From: an uncultured Bacteroidales bacterium
GTDB lineage: Bacteria > Bacteroidota > Bacteroidia > Bacteroidales > UBA932
Length of the DNA stretch: 64,000 nucleotides
NCBI GenBank assembly: GCA_944323785.1
Contig: CALUTU010000010.1
Span: forward strand, 1 to 64,000
Direction: 5' to 3'
Program-made: the position numbers and the translations under genes
Notes under the pieces: generated by a model
Databases searched by the model: none
Told to the model about the DNA's origin: nothing
The model's input: only the letters and a program-made list of their open reading frames with translations
Shown: one piece after another, positions 35,895-44,878 of the stretch
Layout of the letters: each line of letters begins with the position of its first letter
Position numbering within the stretch: the stretch's first letter is position 1

Positions 35895-36646
35895 AAAAGT
35901 CAGTAATTGCAATCGTCGCTGCGTTTGCAGCCGTTTCAGCTCTGTCATCCTGCGCTGGAACTTATCAGAAAGGAGACAGGATGCCCGAGACAACAACCGC
36001 ACAGATTGACACTATCAGCTATGCGTGGGGTATGAATTTCGGAAAAGTCATTAAGAACAATCCTGTAGGAGAAATCAATCTTAATCAGGTTAAGAAGGGA
36101 TTCTTCGATGTTATCAATGATGAGGAGACTTTGCTTGATGAGCAGGAGATGATAAGATTGCTGCAGAGTTTTCTAAGAGACCGTATGGCTTATGTGGCCG
36201 AGCGTAGCCTTGAGGAAGGTAAGGAGTTCCTTGCCGCAAATAAGGAGAAAGAAGGTGTGGTGGAGACCGAGAGCGGCCTGCAGTATAAGATAGAAGTGGA
36301 GGGTACCGGTATTTCTCCCGAGGAAACCGATACTGTAGAGGTGAATTACGTAGGACGTCTGATTGACGGTACGGTATTCGACTCTTCCTATGACAGAGGA
36401 GAGAGTGCCAAGTTCCCTCTTAATAGAGTAATCAAAGGATGGTCCGAAGGTCTTAAATACGCCAAGGAAGGAGGCAGGATAGAGATCTATGTGCCTTCAG
36501 AGCTCGGCTACGGTGGACGTGGTGCGGGTCCGATTCCCGGAAACAGTGTTCTTATCTTTGACGTGGAGCTGGTCAAGGTCAGCAAAGCCATACCGAAGGA
36601 GGAGAAAGAAGTGAAATCGGTATCTACAAAAATATCTAAGAAATAA
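35891..36646 (+). CDS. FKBP-type peptidyl-prolyl isomerase, lipoprotein
   Basis: A periplasmic or outer-membrane folding catalyst of 251 residues. The signal peptide ends in lipobox ALSSC (Cys21). A helical dimerisation-type N-terminal region (ISYAWGMNFG to about 110) is typical of FkpA/Mip proteins. The FKBP domain (about 130-228) shows GLQYKIEVEGTG, VEVNYVGRLIDGTVFDSSYDRG (shortened VNYVGRLIDGTVFDSS), VIKGWSEGL and YVPSELGYG. Its start overlaps nhaA by four bases and a large envelope protein follows 4 bases later. Confidence 0.93.
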   Translation: MKKSVIAIVAAFAAVSALSSCAGTYQKGDRMPETTTAQIDTISYAWGMNFGKVIKNNPVGEINLNQVKKGFFDVINDEETLLDEQEMIRLLQSFLRDRMAYVAERSLEEGKEFLAANKEKEGVVETESGLQYKIEVEGTGISPEETDTVEVNYVGRLIDGTVFDSSYDRGESAKFPLNRVIKGWSEGLKYAKEGGRIEIYVPSELGYGGRGAGPIPGNSVLIFDVELVKVSKAIPKEEKEVKSVSTKISKK

Positions 36647-36650
36647 TTAG

Positions 36651-38885
36651 ATGAACAGGAGGAGTATAATCGTCTACTCGGTGGTGGCTGTGCTGCTGCT
36701 GTCCGGTGTAGGATATCTGTTCTGCTCTCTTTTTTTCGGAGGCAGTAGTGAAACTGTAAGAACGGACCGGCTTACAGACGGAGTGGAAGCTGTTCCTTCC
36801 GATGCCATATTCCTCTTTGAAACCGGTTCTTTTTCAGAAATTAAGAATTTGACGGATGATGGGAGTGCGCTCGGCAGACTGATCGGGTGCATTCCCTCAG
36901 TCTCGTCAGAATGGGAAGCCGCCTTGTCAATGCACTATTCCAGCAAGAATGCGGTTTCTCCTTTGCTGGTACTTTCCATCCCGGAGAAAACTGATCCGGC
37001 ATTGTTCCTGGAGGACGTGCTGGATGAATGCGGGGGTGTTATAGAGAAAAGGTACGGACAGGTGGCCGTGCATAAGGCAGCCGTTCCCGATGCTTCCTTT
37101 GCTGTCTATGGCCGTTTTTTGATAGCCAGTCCTTCTATGGTCATAGTGGAATCGTCTCTTAGACATCTTGAAAACGGGACTTCCATCAAGGACGAACCTC
37201 TGTATTCCGATATTACCGGTGTTACTTCGGACCGAGGTGTCCTGCATGTCAATTTCTCCAATCTCGGCAAGCTGTTTTCCGGAGCTGCAGACCGTAAGTA
37301 TGTGTCCTTTGCGTCTTTTTTTCAAAGTATAACCGACTGGGGAGCTTTCGGACTGGAGGACGGAGACTCTCCTGAGACATTTGACGGACGCTTGGTAGAC
37401 GGACGCTCCGGAGGGAGGTATGCCGATGTGCTGATCTCGCAGAGAGGCAGCAGGCCCGACGTATATTCCATAGTGCCGTATAATGCATCTTATGTGCTGA
37501 CAGTTCCTCTATCGTCGGCAGATGAATATATAAAGGCTTATCATGGCTGGTTGGCGGCATCCGGACGTAAAAAAGACTATGATTATGTCAATGCCGTGGT
37601 TTCAAAGCAGGACAGCCTGGGTGTCTCTGCCGGTGACTTTGTCGGTTCCTTGGATATCAAGGAACTTTCGGTGTTCTCGTATGCTTCTGACGGCTTGGAA
37701 CATAAAATAATGGCTTTCAGGACGGACAATAAGAAAGCGTTGAAAAACTATAAGGATACGGTCTGTACGTATCTGTTCAAAGGGTATATCCCGGCTTATA
37801 TGGGTGAGGTATTCCGGCCTTCAGCCGAGGATGCCTACTGTGCTTTAGGAGACTGGATTATTGTCGGAGAGCAGAATGAGATACAGGCTCTCAGACAGGA
37901 ATGGAAACGGGGGACATTTTTCTCACTGCGGGAGTATCTGGAACAGACTCCGGCGGCTGACGAACTTCGGGAGGTATCTTGTATGACAATGATTGTAAAT
38001 GTTGTCAGATATGCCGACTCGATAGGGACATTCTTTAAAAAACAATATAAGGATGCAGTAGAAAAAAGTCTTGGAAAAAAGAACTTTGAATTTGCCGTAC
38101 TCAATACTTATCGCGCCGGCGACAGGCTGGGTGTGAGGGCATCTATGTATTCAGAGGATATTGAATCGTTGCCTGTGCCCGGTAATGTCCTTGCAGAGGA
38201 TATGGTTGTGGAGGATGTTCCGGTTACGGTGCCTTCCGGTCCTTTCCCGGTGAAGAACTTCATAGACGGCTCGACAAATTATCTTGAACAGTTGAAGAAT
38301 TATGATCTGCGTCTTCTGGGCAGATCGCGTAACCCTGTGTGGACGGTCAAATTTGACAAACCTCTCTGCGGAACAGTAAGACAGATCGATTATCTGAAGA
38401 ACAACAAGCTCCAGATGATCTTTGGAGCCGGTAATAAGGTTTATCTGCTGGACAGACTTGGGCGCAGGGTCAGTGATTTCCCGGTTACGTTGGAAAAAGA
38501 CATCCTTTTGGGACCGGACATCTATGATTTCAAGGGTACGAAGGATTATATTATGATGATTCTGCATACTGACAACACTATCGCTCAGTATGACCTGTCC
38601 GGTAAACGATGCAGCGGATGGAGCGACATACAGCTTAGCGAGCGCATAATGTCGCTGCCTGAATGTCTGGAAGTGGGCGGAAAGACATATTGGGTAGTCC
38701 GCACCTCGTACCAGAGTCTCATATATGATTCACATGGCACGTTATGTGCTGACTTTACAAAAAAACGGAAACTAAAGAAAGATACATCCGTAGAGCCGGT
38801 CTCCTCGCATGAGGTGGCAGTTACGGTTGCAGATGGAAAAGAGATGATTCTTGATCTGTCAGACGGATCATTTAGAAAAAGATAG
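36651..38885 (+). CDS. large membrane-anchored protein, DUF3352-like, unknown function
   Basis: A 744-residue protein with one N-terminal hydrophobic anchor (about 7-30) and a long extracytoplasmic part. The first 450 residues alternate beta strands and helices in a pattern resembling DUF3352-type proteins (VPSDAIFLFETGSF near residue 48, YSIVPYNASYVL near 275). The last 170 residues, beginning near RNPVWTVKFDKPL, look like partial beta-propeller blades (KVYLLDRLGRRV, IAQYDLSGKRC). No catalytic motif is seen. Tight spacing with the FKBP gene (4 bases) and with the small membrane protein (8 bases) places it in one envelope operon with an MsbA-like exporter. Confidence 0.7.
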   Translation: MNRRSIIVYSVVAVLLLSGVGYLFCSLFFGGSSETVRTDRLTDGVEAVPSDAIFLFETGSFSEIKNLTDDGSALGRLIGCIPSVSSEWEAALSMHYSSKNAVSPLLVLSIPEKTDPALFLEDVLDECGGVIEKRYGQVAVHKAAVPDASFAVYGRFLIASPSMVIVESSLRHLENGTSIKDEPLYSDITGVTSDRGVLHVNFSNLGKLFSGAADRKYVSFASFFQSITDWGAFGLEDGDSPETFDGRLVDGRSGGRYADVLISQRGSRPDVYSIVPYNASYVLTVPLSSADEYIKAYHGWLAASGRKKDYDYVNAVVSKQDSLGVSAGDFVGSLDIKELSVFSYASDGLEHKIMAFRTDNKKALKNYKDTVCTYLFKGYIPAYMGEVFRPSAEDAYCALGDWIIVGEQNEIQALRQEWKRGTFFSLREYLEQTPAADELREVSCMTMIVNVVRYADSIGTFFKKQYKDAVEKSLGKKNFEFAVLNTYRAGDRLGVRASMYSEDIESLPVPGNVLAEDMVVEDVPVTVPSGPFPVKNFIDGSTNYLEQLKNYDLRLLGRSRNPVWTVKFDKPLCGTVRQIDYLKNNKLQMIFGAGNKVYLLDRLGRRVSDFPVTLEKDILLGPDIYDFKGTKDYIMMILHTDNTIAQYDLSGKRCSGWSDIQLSERIMSLPECLEVGGKTYWVVRTSYQSLIYDSHGTLCADFTKKRKLKKDTSVEPVSSHEVAVTVADGKEMILDLSDGSFRKR

Positions 38886-38893
38886 AACAATGT

Positions 38894-39139
38894 ATGGCAC
38901 TTATTAATATTATACTGCTTATAGTTTTCGGAGCTGTGCTGCTGGTCCTGGCTTTGCCGCTCTATGTGCTCAGGCGAATTAGAGGTACTTCTCAGCGTTG
39001 GCAAGGATTCCGGAGGGACAGGAAGGAGGGAGAGGTCTCGGTCTCCGGTAAGGATGCCGGTGCTGATGAGAAGATAGTGGGGGACAATATCGGCGAGTAT
39101 GTGGACTATGAGGAGGTTGAAGATGATAAAAAGCAGTAG
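38894..39139 (+). CDS. small single-pass membrane protein (DUF4834-like)
   Basis: An 81-residue protein with one transmembrane helix (residues 3-27, INIILLIVFGAVLLVLALPL) followed by a basic stretch (RRIRGTSQRWQGFRRDRK) and an acidic tail (EYVDYEEVEDDKK). Size and layout resemble the DUF4834 family of Bacteroidota. By the positive-inside rule the tail is cytoplasmic. It sits 9 bases before the ABC exporter gene, which makes a helper or regulatory role conceivable, though nothing direct shows it. Confidence 0.7.
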   Translation: MALINIILLIVFGAVLLVLALPLYVLRRIRGTSQRWQGFRRDRKEGEVSVSGKDAGADEKIVGDNIGEYVDYEEVEDDKKQ

Positions 39140-39148
39140 ATTAGTACA

Positions 39149-40972
39149 ATGAAAGCGTTTACAAGAATTCTTTCCTATGCCAGACCTTATCATCGTTTCT
39201 GGCCCGGATATCTGATTTTCTCAATACTTTCCGTAATATTCGGAGTTGTCAACTACGCTTTGATAAAGCCGTTGCTGGAAGTCCTGTTTGACCCGGACGC
39301 CGTTGAGAAGTATACTGCTCTGCCGGAGTTTTCCCTCAGCGTGGATTATTTTTACGGGGTGTTCCAGTATTATCTGACGCGGGTTATGGAGGCCAGCGGA
39401 GTGCTCCGCAGTCTGCTTTTTGTATGTCTTGTGCTGATTATCACATCGTTTTTGTCCAATTTGACCAGATTCCTTTCCCAGAAGATCTTGGTGAATATGA
39501 AGACTTACGTGATGAAGAATATCCGCACTGACCTCTTTCATAAGATAACCAGGCTCAACGTAGATTACTTTCAGGAGCAGCGCAAGGGTGACATCCTTTC
39601 CAGCGTGTCAAACGATGTCAATGAGGTGCAGAACAGCGTGGCCAGCAGTTTCCATATCATATTCCGCGAGCCCTTGCTGGTGATAGGCTTCCTGATAGGT
39701 CTCTTCTATATGTCTCCTAAGCTGACTCTGCTGACATTGATAACACTTCCCATATCGGCATTTGTCATAGGTGCCGTCACCAGGAAACTTAGAAGAGGAG
39801 CGACCAGGACACAGGCTCTTATGGGTAGAATAATCAGCCATTTCGAGGAGGCCATATCAGGAGCGAGAATCATAAAAGCGTTCAATGCTCAGAAGTATGT
39901 AAGAGACAGTTTCGAGCGTACCAATGATGAGCACAAGGCCGTGAGCCGCGCCATGTATACCCGTCAGGAGCTGGCGTCCCCTCTTTCAGAATTTCTCGGT
40001 ATATCAGTGGCGGCGGCCGTCTTATTTTATGGTGGGGTGCTGCAGATGCGCGGAGAGTTGGGAATGGGACTCTCGGACTTTATCGTGTATATCGCATTCT
40101 ACTGGAGGGTTCTGGAGCCTTCCAAGGCCATAGCGGCGGCGTATTCCAATATCCAGAAAGGTCTGGTGTCAGGTAACAGGATATTTGCAATTCTGGATGC
40201 GGTGCCGTCGATACGCAAGGCGGAGCATCCGGTGCATGTATCGGAATTCACCAGTGCCATCGAATACCGCGATGTATCGTTCAAGTATTCTACTGACTAT
40301 GTGCTGAAGAACATAGACCTGACGATTCCCAAGGGCAAGATGATAGCCATAGTGGGACCTTCCGGGGCAGGCAAGTCAACATTGGCGGACCTGCTGCCGC
40401 GTTTCTATGATGTCTCCGAAGGAGGCATATTCATAGACGGCGTGGATATCCGGCAGTATTATCCCAAGGAGCTTATATCTCTTATGGGTATCGTGACTCA
40501 GGAGGCTATATTGTTCAATGATACTGTCCGCAACAACATCACCTTCGGTATGGAGCATGTCTCCGACGAAGATGTGAAACGGGCTGCCAGGATAGCCAAT
40601 GCGGATGAGTTCATCATGCAGATGGAACACGGTTATGACACCAATATCGGAGACCGTGGAGGTAAGCTCTCAGGCGGCCAGCGGCAGCGTATCGCCATTG
40701 CCAGGGCGGTGCTGAAGAACCCTCCGATTCTGATTCTGGACGAGGCCACCTCGGCTCTGGATACCGAAAGCGAGAGGCTTGTACAGGATGCCCTCACCAA
40801 CTTGATGAAGAACCGCACCTCCATAGTCATCGCCCACCGTCTGTCCACGATACAGCATGCGGACGAGATAGTGGTGATGAAAGAGGGGCGCATAGTGGAG
40901 AGGGGTACTCATACGGAACTGCTCAAGGCAGGAGGACTCTACTCGCATCTGTGCGATATGCAGGCTTTTTGA
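39149..40972 (+). CDS. ABC exporter, MsbA/lipid-type (fused permease and ATPase)
   Basis: A half-size ABC exporter of 607 residues: six transmembrane helices (about 1-330) and a nucleotide-binding domain. Walker A GPSGAGKST lies near 402-410, the Q-loop region in VTQEAILFNDTVRNN, the signature LSGGQRQRIAIARA near 505, Walker B ILILDEATSALD and the switch His in IAHRLST. The similarity is to MsbA and lipid or drug exporters. It may flip lipid A core or another lipid; substrate is not determinable. It belongs to the operon beginning with nhaA. Confidence 0.9.
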   Translation: MKAFTRILSYARPYHRFWPGYLIFSILSVIFGVVNYALIKPLLEVLFDPDAVEKYTALPEFSLSVDYFYGVFQYYLTRVMEASGVLRSLLFVCLVLIITSFLSNLTRFLSQKILVNMKTYVMKNIRTDLFHKITRLNVDYFQEQRKGDILSSVSNDVNEVQNSVASSFHIIFREPLLVIGFLIGLFYMSPKLTLLTLITLPISAFVIGAVTRKLRRGATRTQALMGRIISHFEEAISGARIIKAFNAQKYVRDSFERTNDEHKAVSRAMYTRQELASPLSEFLGISVAAAVLFYGGVLQMRGELGMGLSDFIVYIAFYWRVLEPSKAIAAAYSNIQKGLVSGNRIFAILDAVPSIRKAEHPVHVSEFTSAIEYRDVSFKYSTDYVLKNIDLTIPKGKMIAIVGPSGAGKSTLADLLPRFYDVSEGGIFIDGVDIRQYYPKELISLMGIVTQEAILFNDTVRNNITFGMEHVSDEDVKRAARIANADEFIMQMEHGYDTNIGDRGGKLSGGQRQRIAIARAVLKNPPILILDEATSALDTESERLVQDALTNLMKNRTSIVIAHRLSTIQHADEIVVMKEGRIVERGTHTELLKAGGLYSHLCDMQAF

Positions 40973-40995
40973 TAAATGACAGAATTTAAACATTA

Positions 40996-42666
40996 ATGTG
41001 TATGAATCCTAAATCGCTGAATAAGATCATAGAAGAAAGCATAAAGAAGAACTGGGACTGTCCGGCTCTGTCTGATTACAACGGTGTCACTCTCTATTAC
41101 AGGGATGTGGCCCGTAAGATCGAGAAGATACATATCATGCTGGAGATGTGCGGACTGAAACGGGGCGACAAGATTGCGATATGCTCCCGTAACCAGGCCA
41201 ACTGGGCGGTGTCTTTTCTCGCATCCCTGACCTACGGGGCTGTACCTGTGCCTCTGCTGCACGAGTTCAAGAGCGGCAACATCTATCATCTTGTCAATCA
41301 TTCCGATGCCCGCGTCCTGTTCGTGGGCGACATGGTATGGGACGGCCTCTCCCAGTCGGAGATGCCCGGCCTTGATGCCATTATTCTGATGAATGATTTT
41401 TCCCTGCTGTATGCGTCCAATGACAAGATAACCCATACGAGAGAGCATCTCAACGAACTTTTCGGCAAGAAATACCCGCACAGCTTCCATCCCGACTGCG
41501 TCAGTTATTATGAGGACTCCCCCGATGAGCTGGCCATGATAAATTATACGTCAGGCACGTCCGGCTTCTCCAAGGGTGTGATGCTGCCTTACCGTTCCAT
41601 CCTCTCCAACGTCCTGTTCGGCTTTGAGGTACACGGACATCTGGACAACGCCTCCAACTGCGTCTCCATGCTGCCTACGGCCCATATGTACGGGATGCTG
41701 TTCGAGTTCCTGGTAGAGTTCTGTCTAGGCTGTCACGTGCATTTTCTTACCAGGCTCCCGACCCCCAAGATCATCCTCGATGCCATGGGAACGGTCAAGC
41801 CGGACCTGATAGTGACAGTGCCGCTGGTTATTGAGAAGATATACAAGAAAAAGCTGGAGCCTCTGATCAACCGCAGGGATATCCGCCTGCTGCTGAGACT
41901 TCCCGTCATCGACGAGAAGATACTCAAGAAGATCAACCACCAGCTGGACGAGGCCTTCGGAGGCAAGTTCGACGAGGTCATCATAGGTGGAGCGGCTTTC
42001 AACCGCGAGGCCGAGGCATTTTTCCGCCGTATCGGATTCCGCTTCACGGTGGGCTACGGTATGACCGAGTGCGGACCTATCATCACATACGCACGCTGGA
42101 ACCAGACCAAGCTCTACTCCTGCGGCAAGGCTGCACCGAGGATGCAGGTGATGATTGACTCCGCTGATCCTCAGAATGTTCCGGGAGAGATACTGGTCAA
42201 GGGCGACAATGTCTTCCTGGGTTACTACAAGAACGAGCAGGCTACGGCCGAGGCCTTCACCGAGGACGGATGGTTCCGCACCGGTGATATGGGCATCATA
42301 GATTCCGACGGCTTCCTATTTATCAAGGGCCGCTGCAAGAGTATGATTCTGGGACCTTCAGGCCAGAATATTTATCCGGAGGAGATAGAGGGTGAGATCA
42401 ACAACATGCCCTATGTCAATGAGTCCCTGGTCATAGAGGACAACAACGGGCTCCGGGCCCTGGTCTATCCTGATTCGGAGATGGCCGCAGCTGACGGACT
42501 CTCCAAGGATGAGATGCTGGCCAGGATTCAGCAGAGCATCAAGGAGATGAATGCTCATCAGCCCAATTACTGCAAGGTGGGAGCGGTCGAACTTTTCCCC
42601 GAAGAGTTCGAGAAGACCCCGAAAAAGAGCATAAAGAGATATCTTTATCAGCGTTCCAACAATTAA
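40996..42666 (+). CDS. long-chain acyl-CoA synthetase-like AMP-binding protein
   Basis: Activates a fatty acid to acyl-AMP and then acyl-CoA. The 556-residue protein has the AMP-binding loop INYTSGTSGFSKGVML (about 178-193), the acyl-site motif GYGMTECGP, the hinge motif FRTGDMGIIDSDGFLFIKGR (shortened RTGDMGIID) and the catalytic C-terminal lysine region EFEKTPKKSIKRYLY (shortened TPKKSIKRY). Start is ATG 40996 or ATG 41002. The gap to the ABC exporter is 23 bases. The specific acid is unknown. Confidence 0.88.
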   Translation: MCMNPKSLNKIIEESIKKNWDCPALSDYNGVTLYYRDVARKIEKIHIMLEMCGLKRGDKIAICSRNQANWAVSFLASLTYGAVPVPLLHEFKSGNIYHLVNHSDARVLFVGDMVWDGLSQSEMPGLDAIILMNDFSLLYASNDKITHTREHLNELFGKKYPHSFHPDCVSYYEDSPDELAMINYTSGTSGFSKGVMLPYRSILSNVLFGFEVHGHLDNASNCVSMLPTAHMYGMLFEFLVEFCLGCHVHFLTRLPTPKIILDAMGTVKPDLIVTVPLVIEKIYKKKLEPLINRRDIRLLLRLPVIDEKILKKINHQLDEAFGGKFDEVIIGGAAFNREAEAFFRRIGFRFTVGYGMTECGPIITYARWNQTKLYSCGKAAPRMQVMIDSADPQNVPGEILVKGDNVFLGYYKNEQATAEAFTEDGWFRTGDMGIIDSDGFLFIKGRCKSMILGPSGQNIYPEEIEGEINNMPYVNESLVIEDNNGLRALVYPDSEMAAADGLSKDEMLARIQQSIKEMNAHQPNYCKVGAVELFPEEFEKTPKKSIKRYLYQRSNN

Positions 42667-42675
42667 ACTACAGAT

Positions 42676-43098
42676 ATGACAAAGCAAGAGCAGTTTGACA
42701 GAAGTTATCTGGAAATGGCGAGGGTATGGGCCAAGAACTCGTATTGTACCCGCCGAAAGGTGGGGGCCCTGCTCGTCAAGGACAGGATGATAATATCGGA
42801 CGGTTTTAACGGTACCCCGTCCGGCTTTGAGAATATATGCGAGGATCCGACCACCGGCAAGACCAAGCCTTATGTGCTTCACGCCGAGGCCAATGCCATA
42901 ACCAAAGTGGCCAAGTCCGGCAACAACAGCGAGGGCGCCACGCTGTATGTTACCGATGCTCCGTGTCTGGAATGTTCCAAACTGATCATCCAGGCCGGAA
43001 TAAAGAGGGTGGTGTATATGATTGAGTACAGCGTCAAGGACGGTATCGAACTGCTGCGCCGGGCCGGAATCGAAGTCTGCAAGTACGACAATATATGA
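42676..43098 (+). CDS. dCMP deaminase (cytidine/deoxycytidylate deaminase family)
   Basis: A zinc deaminase of 140 residues that probably converts dCMP to dUMP for thymidylate synthesis. The zinc site is His69-Ala-Glu71 (LHAEANAI) and Cys97/Cys100 (PCLEC), and the substrate loop FNGTPSGFENICED is typical of ComE/dCMP deaminases. The 9-base gap before it and the four-base ATGA overlap with the protease gene after it place it inside the same transcription unit. Confidence 0.92.
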   Translation: MTKQEQFDRSYLEMARVWAKNSYCTRRKVGALLVKDRMIISDGFNGTPSGFENICEDPTTGKTKPYVLHAEANAITKVAKSGNNSEGATLYVTDAPCLECSKLIIQAGIKRVVYMIEYSVKDGIELLRRAGIEVCKYDNI

Positions 43099-44669
43099 AA
43101 ACTCTGAAACTGGTTCTGTGGTCCGTCATTATGCTGCTGGCCGGCAGTATCGTCACCCGTGTGGTGATGATGCGCGGCAATGCGGACAGATACTATGTGG
43201 ACGGCCACGGATGGGATAAGCTGGAACTGGTGCTTCAGCAGATAGACCAGAACTATGTGGATGACATAGACCGTGGTAAACTGACCGAGGAGATACTTCC
43301 GGTGATACTGGGAGATCTGGATCCGCATTCAGTTTATCTTCCGCCGGAGAACTTGAAGCAGGCCAATGCAGAACTGGAGGGAAACTTCGACGGCATAGGC
43401 ATCACCTTCAATGTGCCTGAGGATACGGCCATAGTCATCAGCGTGATAGCCGGAGGTCCCTCCGAGCGGGCCGGTCTGATGTCCGGAGACCGTATTATGA
43501 CAGTGGACGGAAAGAATGTCGCCGGTGTGCGGATAGATCAGGATTCGCTGGTCGGTATGCTGAAGGGGGTGTCCGGGACCAAGGTGCGGCTGGATATCCT
43601 CAGGGACGGGGAGAACGTGGAGTTTGAGGTGACCCGTGACAAGATACCGGTGAAGAGCATAGATGTGGCCTATATGCTGGATGATACTACGGGATATATG
43701 AAACTGTCGAAGTTTACCCGTACCAGTTATGAGGAATTCGAGGCGGCATTGCCTGCGCTTCTCGAGGCCGGTATGACCAAGCTGATATTTGACCTGCGTG
43801 ACAACTCAGGCGGGTATATGGACCAGGCCCTGCTGCTCTCCAACGAGTTCCTGCCTGAGGAGAGTCTTATCGTGTATATGGAGGGTGCCCATCGTCCCCG
43901 TCAGAACTTTTATGCGGACGGCAGCGGCAAGTGCCAGGATATAGAACTGGCCGTGCTTGTCAATGAGAACAGTGCGTCGTCCAGCGAGATATTCGCCGGA
44001 GCGATGCAGGACAATGACCGAGGACTCATCTACGGCCGCCGCAGTTACGGCAAGGGTATGGTGCAGGAGCCTATATTTTTCACTGACAATTCCGGTATCC
44101 GTCTGACCGTAGCCCGTTTCTATACCGCTACGGGACGCTGCATACAGAAGCCGTATACGCCCGGAGGCGGTGCGGATTATATCTACGATATCTACGAGCG
44201 GTATGTACACGGGGAGATGACCAGCGCGGACAGCATAGCCCGCAATGACTCGCTTAAATACATTACCCCCGGCGGCAATGTGGTCTATGGCGGCGGAGGC
44301 ATCATCCCGGATGTGTTCGTGCCTATTGATACGGCCGGAGTCACCGACCTTCTGATACAGATCAACCGTCAGGCCCTGACTGTCAAGTATGCCTCCGAGG
44401 CGGCGGATAAGTACCGCAGTGAGCTTCGGGACGTGGCTTCGCTTGATGAACTGAATGCCCTGCTGGACAGTATGGATCTGGAGAACCGTTTCCTGGCTTA
44501 TCTCCGGCTCAAGGGAGTGACGGTGGATATGGAGCAGTGGCGGGTGTCCCGTCAGTTTGTGCTGACACAGCTGCGGGCTCTTGTCGGCAGGTATTCCTCG
44601 CTGGATGACAATGCTTTCTATCCCATCCTAGCTGAGATTGACAACGTCATTCAGGCAGCAGCGGAATAG
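43095..44669 (+). CDS. S41-family C-terminal processing peptidase
   Basis: A periplasmic serine protease of the CtpA/Prc type, 524 residues, anchored by an N-terminal hydrophobic segment (5-25). A PDZ domain (about 100-185, GGPSERAGLMSGDRIMTVDG) presents the substrate C-terminus. The catalytic domain has FDLRDNSGGYMDQA, Ser297 in NSASSSEIFAG and the general-base Lys320 in RSYGKGMVQ. A C-terminal helical domain follows, about 400-524. Such proteases trim or degrade envelope proteins. It is the last gene of the operon; tRNA-Leu follows. Confidence 0.94.
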   Translation: MKTLKLVLWSVIMLLAGSIVTRVVMMRGNADRYYVDGHGWDKLELVLQQIDQNYVDDIDRGKLTEEILPVILGDLDPHSVYLPPENLKQANAELEGNFDGIGITFNVPEDTAIVISVIAGGPSERAGLMSGDRIMTVDGKNVAGVRIDQDSLVGMLKGVSGTKVRLDILRDGENVEFEVTRDKIPVKSIDVAYMLDDTTGYMKLSKFTRTSYEEFEAALPALLEAGMTKLIFDLRDNSGGYMDQALLLSNEFLPEESLIVYMEGAHRPRQNFYADGSGKCQDIELAVLVNENSASSSEIFAGAMQDNDRGLIYGRRSYGKGMVQEPIFFTDNSGIRLTVARFYTATGRCIQKPYTPGGGADYIYDIYERYVHGEMTSADSIARNDSLKYITPGGNVVYGGGGIIPDVFVPIDTAGVTDLLIQINRQALTVKYASEAADKYRSELRDVASLDELNALLDSMDLENRFLAYLRLKGVTVDMEQWRVSRQFVLTQLRALVGRYSSLDDNAFYPILAEIDNVIQAAAE

Positions 44670-44708
44670 AAAATCGCACTTAGGTGATACAACTTACGGA
44701 AAAAGTAT

Positions 44709-44716
44709 TATCTTTG
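44709..44716 (+). promoter_or_regulatory. -7 box (TATCTTTG) of tRNA-Leu
   Basis: TATCTTTG ends 25 bases before the mature tRNA 5' end, in the short gap after the protease gene. Confidence 0.6.
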
Positions 44717-44741
44717 CACTCCCATTTAACGGAATGTGTCT

Positions 44742-44825
44742 GCCCGGATGGTGAAATTGGTAGACACGCTAGTTTCAGGGACTAGTGGCCGCAAGGCTGT
44801 GCAGGTTCGAGTCCTGTTCCGGGCA
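44742..44825 (+). tRNA. tRNA-Leu (anticodon CAG)
   Basis: An 84-nt class II tRNA. The acceptor stem GCCCGGA pairs with TCCGGGC (44818-44824) and A is the discriminator. The anticodon stem CTAGT/ACTAG encloses loop TTCAGGG with anticodon CAG at 44776-44778. A long variable arm (GTGGCCGCAAGGCTG) and the T-loop GTTCGAGTCC follow. CCA is not encoded. Confidence 0.95.
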
Positions 44826-44828
44826 CAA

Positions 44829-44864
44829 AAAAAAGGTCTGAATCGCGCGATTCAGACCTTTTTT
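44829..44864. terminator. bidirectional terminator, tRNA-Leu / MFS gene
   Basis: A perfect palindrome of 24 bases, GGTCTGAATC-GCGC-GATTCAGACC, is flanked by six A on the left and six T on the right. It serves both the tRNA (plus) and the convergent MFS gene (minus). Confidence 0.9.
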
Positions 44865-44878
44865 GTGCCATGGGCACC

